Shown here: positions 24,503 to 31,053 of the stretch, one piece after another
Layout: each line of letters starts with the position of its first letter
Position numbering within the stretch: position 1 is the first letter of the stretch
Source: CAWDZK01 sp963726615
GTDB taxonomy: Bacteria > Actinomycetota > Actinomycetes > JACCUZ01
Length of the DNA stretch: 64,000 bases
Direction of reading: 5' to 3'
NCBI GenBank assembly: GCA_963726615.1
Contig: CAVSCX010000010.1
Location: 124,001 to 188,000, forward strand
Program-made: the position numbers and the translations under genes
Notes under the pieces: model-generated
Told to the model about the DNA's origin: nothing
The model's database searches: none
What the model saw: the letters and a program-made list of their open reading frames with translations, nothing else

Positions 24503-24867
24503 CCGGCGTGGACACCGTGGCCGACCTGGTCGCCCGCTTCGGGGCGGCCTGGGAGGCGTGGGACCTCGAGGCGGTGATGTCGCTGATGGCCGAGGACGCC
24601 GTCTTCGAGTCGACCGCGCCGGCTCCGGACGGACTGCGGCTCGAGGGGGCCGCCGCGATCAGGGACGAGTGGTCCCCGATGTTCGCCGGGACTCGGGACG
24701 CCGAGTTCCGGTTCGAGGAGTCGTTCGTCTCCGGTGACCGCGCCACCGCCCGCTGGGTCTTCTCCTGGACGAATGGCGACGGGAGCCGTGGTCACGTGCG
24801 CGGCGCCGACGTGATGCGGGTCCGGGACGGGCGGGTCGTCGAGAAGCTCAGCTACGTCAAGGGCTGA
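24490..24867 (+). CDS. NTF2/SnoaL-like domain protein
   Basis: A 125-aa cone-fold protein if GTG 24490 is used, overlapping the upstream stop by 13 nt; GTG 24508 would give 119 aa. Features are DLVARFGAAWEAWDLEAVMSLM, EDAVFESTAPAPDG, LEGAAAIRDEWSPMFAG and a C-terminal VMRVRDGRVVEKLSYVKG, which together match the SnoaL-like nuclear transport factor 2 family. Such proteins serve as small hydrolases, isomerases or binding proteins; nothing fixes the role here. It converges on accE with a 7-bp gap. Confidence 0.82.
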   Translation: MDAVAGVDTVADLVARFGAAWEAWDLEAVMSLMAEDAVFESTAPAPDGLRLEGAAAIRDEWSPMFAGTRDAEFRFEESFVSGDRATARWVFSWTNGDGSRGHVRGADVMRVRDGRVVEKLSYVKG

Positions 24868-24874
24868 CCAGGGC

Positions 24875-25096
24875 TCACCTCGGCAGCGCCGAGCGGCGCC
24901 AGCCGCCGGGGCCGGGCCGCACCGGTGTGCGGACTGCCCGGACAGGGTCGCTCCACCCCGAACGGCCGGGCGCACCGGTGCCTGGCCCGGTGGACGCGCG
25001 GGCCGCGACCACCGCCACCAGCGCGGCCAGCTCCTCGGGCGTCGGGTCGCCGCGGGCGACACGCAGCATGGTCCGCGCGGTGTCGTCGCTGCTCAC
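24875..25096 (-). CDS. accE: acyl-CoA carboxylase epsilon subunit
   Basis: A 73-aa accessory subunit that in actinobacteria links the biotin carboxylase and carboxyltransferase parts and raises activity. The sequence has a short variable start, LRVARGDPTPEELAALVAVV, and ends with a tryptophan-containing tail GWRRSALPR, which is the family signature. The GTG start overlaps the TGA of an upstream 17-codon mini-ORF within a 50-bp tandem repeat, so translation is probably coupled through it to accD. The two plus-strand genes downstream separate it from maf. Confidence 0.88.
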   Translation of the reverse strand: MSSDDTARTMLRVARGDPTPEELAALVAVVAARASTGPGTGAPGRSGWSDPVRAVRTPVRPGPGGWRRSALPR

Positions 25097-25146
25097 GGTT
25101 CTCTCGGTTCGCTCGTGCGCCTCGCTGGCGCTCGTCGCTCGCTCAC
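25093..25146 (-). other. 17-codon mini-ORF 2, GTGA-coupled to accE
   Basis: GTG 25146-25144 to TGA 25095-25093 encodes VSERRAPARRTSEPREP. Its start overlaps the stop of mini-ORF 1 and its stop overlaps the GTG of accE, both by GTGA. It lies almost wholly in repeat unit 1. Whether the peptide is made or matters is unknown; a coupling role is inferred from the exact junctions. Confidence 0.5.
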
Positions 25147-25150
25147 AGTG
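25101..25150. repeat. 50-bp tandem repeat, unit 1
   Basis: Identical over all 50 bases to the adjacent unit at 25151-25200. On the minus strand it starts with a GTGAGCGAGCGACGAGCG stretch and contains a full 17-codon reading frame. Confidence 0.95.
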
Positions 25151-25196
25151 CTCTCGGTTCGCTCGTGCGCCTCGCTGGCGCTCGTCGCTCGCTCAC
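25143..25196 (-). other. 17-codon mini-ORF 1, GTGA-coupled to accD
   Basis: GTG 25196-25194 to TGA 25145-25143 encodes VSERRAPARRTSEPRAL. The GTG overlaps the accD stop (GTGA) and the TGA overlaps the GTG of mini-ORF 2. It lies almost wholly in repeat unit 2. The arginine-rich product is similar to mini-ORF 2 except for the last two residues. Confidence 0.5.
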
Positions 25197-25200
25197 AGTG
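25151..25200. repeat. 50-bp tandem repeat, unit 2
   Basis: Perfect copy of 25101-25150. It contains the last codons and the stop of accD at its right end. Unit length equals a 54-nt mini-ORF minus a 4-nt overlap. Confidence 0.95.
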
Positions 25201-26824
25201 GGATGTTGCCGTGCTTCTTGGGCGGCAGGGTCTGCCGCTTGGTGCGCAGCGCGCGCAGTGCCTTGACGACGTACGTGCGGGTGCACGACGGCGGGATCAC
25301 CGAGTCGACGTACCCGCGCTCGGCGGCGATGTAGGGGTTGGCCAGGTGGTCCTCGTACTCCCGCACGAGCTCCTCGCGCCTCACGGCCGCCCCCTCGCCC
25401 GCGTCGGTGAGCTCGCGACGGTAGAGGATGTTCACGGCGCCCTGTGCGCCCATCACGGCGATCTGTGCCGTCGGCCACGCCAGGTTGACGTCGGCGCCGA
25501 GGTGCTTGGAGCCCATCACGTCGTACGCGCCGCCGTATGCCTTGCGGGTGATCACCGTCACCTTCGGAACGGTCGCCTCGGCGTAGGCGTAGATCAGCTT
25601 GGCACCGCGCCGGATGATGCCGTCCCACTCCTGCGAGGTGCCTGGCAGGAAGCCGGGGACGTCGACGAACGTCAGCACCGGGACGTTGAACGCGTCGCAG
25701 GTGCGGACGAAGCGCGCGGCCTTCTCGGAGGCGTCGATGTCGAGGGTGCCGGCGAGCTGCATCGGCTGGTTGGCCACCACGCCTACGGAGCGGCCCTCGA
25801 CCCGGCCGAAGCCGCAGAGGATGTTGGGTGCGAACAGCGACTGCACCTCCAGGAAGTCCACGGAGCCGTCGGCTGCGCTGTCCATGACGTGTTCGATCAC
25901 CGTGTGCATGTCGTACGGCTGGTTGGCCGAGTCCGGCACGAACGTGTCGAGCTCGCGGTCCGCGTCGGTGATGTCGAGCAGTGCCGGCTCGTCGAAGGAC
26001 GGCGGGTCCTCGAGGTTGTTGCTCGGGAGGTAGGACAGCAGGGCCCTGACGTAGTCGATCGCGTCGGCCTCGTCAGCGGCGAGGTGGTGTGCGTTGCCGG
26101 ACTTCGTGTTGTGGGTGCGGGCGCCGCCCAGGTCCTCCTGGCTCACGTCCTCGCCGGTGACGGTCTTGATGACGTCGGGGCCGGTGATGAACATGTAGGA
26201 CTGCTGGTCCACCATCACGGTGAAGTCGGTGATCGCGGGGGAGTAGACGGCACCGCCGGCGCAGGGGCCCATGACCAGCGAGACCTGAGGCACCACACCG
26301 CTTGCCATCACGTTGCGGAGGAAGATGTCGCCGTAGAGGCCGAGCGAGACGACCCCCTCCTGGATCCGGGCGCCTCCGGAGTCGTTGATGCCGATGACCG
26401 GGCAGCCGATCTTCATGGCGAGGTCCATCACCTTGACGATCTTCTCGCCGAACACCTCGCCCAGCGACCCGCCGAACACGGTGAAGTCCTGGGCGAAGAC
26501 GCAGACCTGCCGGCCGTCGACGGTGCCGTAGCCGGTGACGACGCCGTCGCCGTACGGCCGGTTGCGTTCCAGGCCGAACGCCGTCGACCGGTGCCTGGCC
26601 AGCTCGTCCATCTCGACGAACGAGTCGTCGTCGAGCAGCGCGTGGATCCGCTCCCGGGCGGTCATCTTGCCCTTGGCGTGCTGCTTCTCCACAGCGCGCT
26701 CCGACCCGGCGTGGACAGCCTCGTCGTTGCGCCGGTGCAGGTCGGCCAGCCGGCCCGCGGTCGTGCGCATGTCGACGTCCTCGGGCACTTCGGTGCCGAC
26801 CGGGCTGCTGGGCTCAGCGCTCAT
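25193..26824 (-). CDS. accD5: acyl-CoA carboxylase carboxyltransferase beta subunit (AccD5-like)
   Basis: Transfers the carboxyl group from biotin to acetyl- or propionyl-CoA. It is 543 aa, with the crotonase-type N and C halves of carboxyltransferases: HAKGKMTARERIHALLDD, FTVFGGSLGEVFGEKIVK, GINDSGGARIQEGV, MGPCAGGAVYSPAITDF, then FVDVPGFLPGTSQEWDGIIR and AYGGAYDVMGSKHLGADVN, which builds the acyl pocket. It ends KKHGNIPL, the typical PccB/AccD5 terminus. The ATG is only 21 bp from the divergent birA start. Propionyl-CoA preference is inferred from synteny with accD5. Confidence 0.94.
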   Translation of the reverse strand: MSAEPSSPVGTEVPEDVDMRTTAGRLADLHRRNDEAVHAGSERAVEKQHAKGKMTARERIHALLDDDSFVEMDELARHRSTAFGLERNRPYGDGVVTGYGTVDGRQVCVFAQDFTVFGGSLGEVFGEKIVKVMDLAMKIGCPVIGINDSGGARIQEGVVSLGLYGDIFLRNVMASGVVPQVSLVMGPCAGGAVYSPAITDFTVMVDQQSYMFITGPDVIKTVTGEDVSQEDLGGARTHNTKSGNAHHLAADEADAIDYVRALLSYLPSNNLEDPPSFDEPALLDITDADRELDTFVPDSANQPYDMHTVIEHVMDSAADGSVDFLEVQSLFAPNILCGFGRVEGRSVGVVANQPMQLAGTLDIDASEKAARFVRTCDAFNVPVLTFVDVPGFLPGTSQEWDGIIRRGAKLIYAYAEATVPKVTVITRKAYGGAYDVMGSKHLGADVNLAWPTAQIAVMGAQGAVNILYRRELTDAGEGAAVRREELVREYEDHLANPYIAAERGYVDSVIPPSCTRTYVVKALRALRTKRQTLPPKKHGNIPL

Positions 26825-26831
26825 GCGTCCG

Positions 26832-26838
26832 TAGCGTA
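26832..26838. promoter_or_regulatory. overlapping divergent -10 elements of birA and accD
   Basis: TAGCGT (26832-26837, plus strand) ends 8 nt before GTG of birA, and TACGCT (26838-26833, minus strand) ends 8 nt before ATG of accD. The two hexamers share five base pairs, so the polymerases cannot occupy both at once. Neither gene has a ribosome site. Confidence 0.5.
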
Positions 26839-26845
26839 GTGACGT

Positions 26846-27661
26846 GTGACCGGCAGCCCGTGGCGCGACCTCGACCGTCCTCCGCTGCGTCCGGCCGCTC
26901 TGCGGAGGGCGCTGGTCGGCGCCGGTTCGGTGTGGACCGAGGTCAGGGTCGTCGACGAGACCGGCTCGACGAGTGCCGACGTCGCCGCCGCCGCCCGCGC
27001 CGGGGTGCCACAGGGTCTCGTCGTGGCCGCGGAGCTGCAGTCGGCCGGCCGGGGACGCGCCGGTCGGGTGTGGGAGGCACCGGCCCGGTCGGGCCTCGCC
27101 GTCTCCGTCCTGCTCCGGCCGCAGGTCCCGCGCGAGACGTGGGGCTGGCTGCCGCTCGTGGCCGGGCTCGCCGTCGTAGGCCCGCTGACGGCGATGACCG
27201 GCCTCGATCTCGGCCTCAAGTGGCCCAACGACGTCCTCGTCGACGGGGAGCGCAAGCTGGCCGGGCTCCTCGCCGAGGTGGTCGACGACGCGGTCGTCCT
27301 CGGGCTCGGCCTCAACGTGTCCCTGCGCCTCGACGAGCTCCCAGTCCCGACCGCCACCTCGCTCGCGATCGAGGGCTCTGACGTGGTCGACCGCGAACCG
27401 GTGCTGCGCGCGGTCCTGCGGAGCCTCGGTCAGCGCTACCAGGACTTCCAGGCCGCGGACGGCGACGCGGTGGCAGCCGGGCTGCTCGCCGCCTACCGGT
27501 CCGCCTGCACGACCTTGGGCCGGCGGGTCCGGGTCGAGCTCCCGGCGGGACGGGCCATCGAGGGCGAGGCGGTCGACGTCGACGAAGCGGGTCGGCTGGT
27601 CGTCCGGACCGCTGCCGGTGCCACGACACTTGCGGCCGGAGACGTCGTCCACCTGCGTTAG
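26846..27661 (+). CDS. birA: biotin--[acetyl-CoA-carboxylase] ligase
   Basis: Biotinylates the BCCP domain of the carboxylase alpha subunit. The 271-aa product starts at GTG 26846. Core motifs are VVDETGSTSADVAAAA, SAGRGRAGRVWEAP (biotin/ATP loop), LKWPNDVLVDGERKLAG with the catalytic lysine, and VLGLGLNVSL. There is no N-terminal HTH, so this is a monofunctional class I ligase that cannot repress the promoter as E. coli BirA does. It is divergent from accD with shared -10 sequence. Confidence 0.94.
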   Translation: MTGSPWRDLDRPPLRPAALRRALVGAGSVWTEVRVVDETGSTSADVAAAARAGVPQGLVVAAELQSAGRGRAGRVWEAPARSGLAVSVLLRPQVPRETWGWLPLVAGLAVVGPLTAMTGLDLGLKWPNDVLVDGERKLAGLLAEVVDDAVVLGLGLNVSLRLDELPVPTATSLAIEGSDVVDREPVLRAVLRSLGQRYQDFQAADGDAVAAGLLAAYRSACTTLGRRVRVELPAGRAIEGEAVDVDEAGRLVVRTAAGATTLAAGDVVHLR

Positions 27662-27689
27662 CCGCCCTCCGGCTGGCACCATCACCAGC

Positions 27690-28217
27690 GTGACCGGCAT
27701 CCCCAAGCGTCTGCTCGCCGACGACGAAGAGATCGTCATGGCCCTCCGTCCGCACTGGAAGGAGATGGTCTGGCCCGTCGTCGTGCTCCTCGTCGTGTCC
27801 CCGGTCGCGACCTACGTCGCGACGGTGATCCCGGAGAACGGTGCCCAGACGTGGCTCCGGATCGCGGTCGTGGTGGTGGCGGCGCTGCTCGTGCTCCGGC
27901 TCACCGTGTGGCCGTTCCTCAAGTGGATCACCACCGCGTACGTCGTCACCGACCGCCGCATCATCACCCGGGTCGGCGTGGTTGCCCGCCAGGGCCGCGA
28001 CATGCCGATCTCGCGGATCAACGACGTGTCGTTCGAGCACAGCAGCATCCTCGAGCGGCTGCTCGGCTGCGGCACCCTGGTCATCGAGTCGGCCGGCGAG
28101 CGCGGCCAGCTGGTGCTGCGTGACGTGCCGCGCGTCGAAGAGGTGCAGCGCGACGTCTACCGGCTGGCCGAGGCCGACGAGGAGCGCCGCCGCAGTGTCG
28201 ACGACTCCGGGACCTGA
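27690..28217 (+). CDS. membrane protein with bacterial PH domain
   Basis: A 175-aa protein of the YdbS/bPH_2 type. GTG 27690 begins MTGIPKRLLADDEEIVMALRP, then two hydrophobic helices (about residues 28-48 and 53-73) cross the membrane. The pleckstrin-homology-like domain follows with TAYVVTDRRIITRVGVVARQ, the family motif, and FEHSSILERLLGCGTLVIESAG. M. tuberculosis has the same gene next to birA (Rv3278c). Its role is unknown; bPH proteins often bind other envelope components. The 3' end overlaps the adenylate cyclase gene. Confidence 0.87.
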   Translation: MTGIPKRLLADDEEIVMALRPHWKEMVWPVVVLLVVSPVATYVATVIPENGAQTWLRIAVVVVAALLVLRLTVWPFLKWITTAYVVTDRRIITRVGVVARQGRDMPISRINDVSFEHSSILERLLGCGTLVIESAGERGQLVLRDVPRVEEVQRDVYRLAEADEERRRSVDDSGT

Positions 28218-29184
28218 CCGCCCGCCCCCGGCAGCGGGCGTCGAGGAGCGGATCCTCGGTGGTCCGCGTCGCTACCGACGCGACGAGTTCGCGACCCGCG
28301 CCGGGCTGTCCGTCGAGTACGCCCGTCGGCTCTGGCGAGCGGTCGGTTTCGCCGACGTGGGTGACGAGCCGGTCGCCTTCACCGACGGCGACCTGGCCGG
28401 CACCCACCGGCTCCGGCGTCTGATCGACGCCGGTGTCCTCGACGACGACCTCGCCGTGAGCGTCACCAGGGCGATCGGGCACAACACCGCCCGGCTGGCG
28501 GAGTGGCAGTTCGACGCACTCGTCGAGCACCTGCTCGGCCAGGGCCACGCCCCGGAGGCGGCGCACCGGCTCGCCGCGCACCAGGCGGCCGACCACCTCG
28601 AGGACTTCGAGCAGCTCCTCGTGGCAGTCTGGCGGCGCCAGCTGGCGTCGGTGGCCGGGCGGGTGCTCGCGGCGGCCGAGCGCGAGGCGGTGACCAGCCG
28701 GCGCACCGTCGGCTTCGCCGACATGGTGTCCTACACCCGGCTGTCCCAGAAGCTGGAGGAACGCGGCCTCGCGGCCCTCGTCGAACGCTTCCAGCAGACC
28801 TCGGCCGACGTCATCGCCGCTGCCGGCGGACGGCTGGTGAAGACCGTGGGCGACGAGGTGCTCTTCGCCGCCGACTCGGCGACCGCCGCCGCGACGATCG
28901 GTCTCGAGCTCGTCGAGGCGATGACGGAGGACCCGGTGCTCCCCGACGTGCGCGTCGGCATCGCCACCGGTCCCGTCCTCATGCGGATGGGCGACGTCTT
29001 CGGTGCGACCGTGAACCTCGCGTCCCGGCTCACTGCCCTCGCTGCGCCGGGCACCGTCCTGGTCGACAGGGCGACCGCGGACGCCCTGGAGGGCGTCGAC
29101 GGCTTCGAGCTCGACGTAGGGCGGACCCGTGCGGTGCGCGGACTGGGGCTGGTGCGGCCGGGGGTCGTCCGGCGCACCCGTTAG
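28195..29184 (+). CDS. class III adenylate/guanylate cyclase with N-terminal regulatory domain
   Basis: A 329-aa cytoplasmic cyclase from GTG 28195, which overlaps the PH-protein gene by 23 nt. The N-terminal 150 residues (EERILGGPRRYRRDEFATRAGLS and following) form the adenylate cyclase regulatory domain found in many actinobacterial cyclases. The catalytic domain reads TVGFADMVSYTRLSQKLEE (metal site), GRLVKTVGDEVLFAA and IATGPVLMRMGDVFGATVNLASR with the transition-state residues. It should make cAMP. The phosphate-binding residues look intact, so it is probably active. Overlap with the membrane PH gene suggests a joint function. Confidence 0.9.
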   Translation: MSTTPGPDRPPPAAGVEERILGGPRRYRRDEFATRAGLSVEYARRLWRAVGFADVGDEPVAFTDGDLAGTHRLRRLIDAGVLDDDLAVSVTRAIGHNTARLAEWQFDALVEHLLGQGHAPEAAHRLAAHQAADHLEDFEQLLVAVWRRQLASVAGRVLAAAEREAVTSRRTVGFADMVSYTRLSQKLEERGLAALVERFQQTSADVIAAAGGRLVKTVGDEVLFAADSATAAATIGLELVEAMTEDPVLPDVRVGIATGPVLMRMGDVFGATVNLASRLTALAAPGTVLVDRATADALEGVDGFELDVGRTRAVRGLGLVRPGVVRRTR

Positions 29185-29187
29185 CCT
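29182..29187 (+). promoter_or_regulatory. putative -10 element of enoyl-CoA hydratase
   Basis: TAGCCT, 7 nt before GTG 29195. Because it contains the preceding stop codon TAG, the match is less informative than at other sites. Confidence 0.3.
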
Positions 29188-29194
29188 CGCCCGG

Positions 29195-30022
29195 GTGGCC
29201 GAGCATGCACCTGGAGCAAGCGTCCCGACGTACGACCATGTGACGGTGACCCGGCACGGGGGCCCGGACGGCGGCCCGGTCGCCGAGCTGGTGCTCGACC
29301 GCGCCGAGGCGCACAACGCGCTGTCCACGGCGATGGCTCGCGACGTGGCGGCTGCGACGGCGGCTCTGGCCGCTGACCGGGATCTGCGCGCCGTGGTCGT
29401 GTCGTCCGCGTCCGACAAGGCGTTCTGCGTCGGTGCCGACCTCAAGGAGCGCAACTCCTTCACCGACGCCGACCTGATGGCGCAGCGCCCGGTCTTCCGC
29501 GCAGCGTTCGGCGGCATCCTGGACCTGCCGGTGCCTACGGTCGCGGCCGTGCACGGCTTCGCGCTCGGTGGCGGCTTCGAGCTGGCACTGTCCTGCGACC
29601 TGATCGTGTGCGACGAGACGGCGGTCCTCGGCCTGCCGGAGGTGACCGTCGGCGTGATCCCCGGCGGTGGTGGCACCCAGCTGCTGGTCCGCCGCGTCGG
29701 CGCCTCGCGGGCGGCGGACCTCGTGTACACCGGTCGCCGGGTCGAGGTCGCCGAGGCCGAGCGGCTCGGCCTGGTCGACCGGCGGGTCCCCGCGGGCGCC
29801 GACCGCGCGGCCGCCCTCGAGCTGGCCGCGGCCGTCGCCGCCAACTCGCCGGTAGGAGTGCGCAACGCGAAGCTGGCGTTGCGCAAGGGGGCGGACGTCG
29901 ACCTGGCGGCCGGCCTGGAGATCGAGGACGGGGCATGGCGGGCCACCGCCTTCTCCGGCGACCGCGCCGAAGGGGTGGCCGCGTTCAACGAGAAGCGCCG
30001 GCCGGCCTGGCCCGGCAGGTGA
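29195..30022 (+). CDS. enoyl-CoA hydratase/isomerase
   Basis: Crotonase-fold enzyme of 275 aa from GTG 29195. It contains the CoA-binding SSASDKAFCVGADLKERN oxyanion loop, FALGGGFELALSCDLIVCD with the glycine of the second oxyanion residue, and LPEVTVGVIPGGGGTQLL. Both glutamates in the region E..L.L and LGLPE are present, compatible with a hydratase. The next gene is HMG-CoA lyase, so a methylglutaconyl-CoA hydratase in leucine breakdown is attractive, but a general beta-oxidation hydratase cannot be excluded. It has its own possible leaderless promoter. Confidence 0.9.
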   Translation: MAEHAPGASVPTYDHVTVTRHGGPDGGPVAELVLDRAEAHNALSTAMARDVAAATAALAADRDLRAVVVSSASDKAFCVGADLKERNSFTDADLMAQRPVFRAAFGGILDLPVPTVAAVHGFALGGGFELALSCDLIVCDETAVLGLPEVTVGVIPGGGGTQLLVRRVGASRAADLVYTGRRVEVAEAERLGLVDRRVPAGADRAAALELAAAVAANSPVGVRNAKLALRKGADVDLAAGLEIEDGAWRATAFSGDRAEGVAAFNEKRRPAWPGR

Positions 30023-30050
30023 CCGGGGCCCGCGACGTGAGGACGAGCAC

Positions 30051-30962
30051 ATGAGTGAACTGCCGGAGCGGCTCTCGCTGCGCGAGGTCGGCCCGCGGGA
30101 CGGACTCCAGAACGAGGCCCCGGTGCCTACCGAGGGCAAGGTGGCACTCGTCGACGCTCTGTCCGGCACCGGCGTCGGCCGGATCGAGGCCGTCTCGTTC
30201 GTGCACCCGAAGGCGATCCCGGCGATGGCCGACGCGGCCGAGGTCTGGGCAGCGGTCCGGCGCAACCCCGACGTGCGCTACTCCGCACTGGTGCCCAACC
30301 TCAGGGGCGCGGAGCGCGCGCTGGCGGCCGGCTTCACGGAGATCGAGGTCGTGGTGTCGGCGTCGGACACCCACAACCGGAAGAACGTCAACCGCTCGAC
30401 CGAGGAGTCGCTCGACGAGGTCGCCGGCATCCTCGCGCTGGCCCACGACCGGGGGGCGACGGTCCAGGTGATCGTGTCCACCGCGTGGGGCTGCCCGTAC
30501 GAGGGTGACGTCCCGGTCGAGCGCGTCCTCATGGTTGCCCGGCGGGCGGTCGCGGACGGTGCCGACTCCCTGTCGTACGGCGACACCACCGGCATGGCCA
30601 CTCCCGGCCGGGTCACGCGGCTGGTGGGGGAGACCCGGTCGGCGCTGCCCGACGCCGCGCTCAACCTGCACTTCCACAACACCCGCGGCGCCGGCCTGGC
30701 GAACGTGCTGGCCGCCCTCGAGCTGGGGGTCAGCGACTTCGACGCGTCCGTCGGCGGGCTCGGCGGCTGCCCGTACGCCCCCGGGGCGACCGGCAACATC
30801 GCCACCGAGGAGCTGGTCCACATGGTCGAGGACATGGGCGTGGCGACCGGGGTCGACCTCGAGGCCATGATCGACGTGGCCGCGCAGGCCGAGCTTCTGG
30901 TGGGGCGCACCCTGCCCAGCCAGGTCCTGCGCGCCGGGCCCCGGACCCGCACGATCGGCTGA
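30051..30962 (+). CDS. hydroxymethylglutaryl-CoA lyase
   Basis: Cleaves HMG-CoA to acetoacetate and acetyl-CoA, the last step of leucine degradation. The 303-aa product starts at ATG 30051 after GAGGACG. HMGL landmarks are LREVGPRDGLQNE with the metal Asp, SALVPNLRGAERALAAG, ASDTHNRKNVNRS, LSYGDTTGMATPGRV, LHFHNTRGAGLANVL with two metal histidines, and SVGGLGGCPYAPGATGNIATE containing the catalytic cysteine. The enoyl-CoA hydratase lies 28 bp upstream in the same direction. A hairpin follows the stop. Confidence 0.95.
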   Translation: MSELPERLSLREVGPRDGLQNEAPVPTEGKVALVDALSGTGVGRIEAVSFVHPKAIPAMADAAEVWAAVRRNPDVRYSALVPNLRGAERALAAGFTEIEVVVSASDTHNRKNVNRSTEESLDEVAGILALAHDRGATVQVIVSTAWGCPYEGDVPVERVLMVARRAVADGADSLSYGDTTGMATPGRVTRLVGETRSALPDAALNLHFHNTRGAGLANVLAALELGVSDFDASVGGLGGCPYAPGATGNIATEELVHMVEDMGVATGVDLEAMIDVAAQAELLVGRTLPSQVLRAGPRTRTIG

Positions 30963-30975
30963 CCCCCCGCCACCG

Positions 30976-30995
30976 CTCAGCAGCCTGCGGCTGAG
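30976..30995 (+). terminator. weak hairpin after HMG-CoA lyase
   Basis: CTCAGC and GCTGAG arms with two more inner base pairs separated by a mismatch. There is no T-run, so termination is only suggested. Confidence 0.35.
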
Positions 30996-31053
30996 TCACC
31001 CGGTCGGGTGCAATTGCTGTCCTCCGCGCGCCGGGTGCGACAGAGTTCCCGGT

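Noticed and set aside
24879..24893. CTCGGC-AGC-GCCGAG hairpin as a terminator between the NTF2 and accE genes
   Set aside because: It lies inside the accE coding sequence, is only 6 bp and has no T-run. It may act but cannot be distinguished from coding sequence.
25101..25200. Tandem repeat as a CRISPR array
   Set aside because: Two adjoining identical 50-bp units with no spacer and no cas genes; the units correspond to short coupled reading frames.
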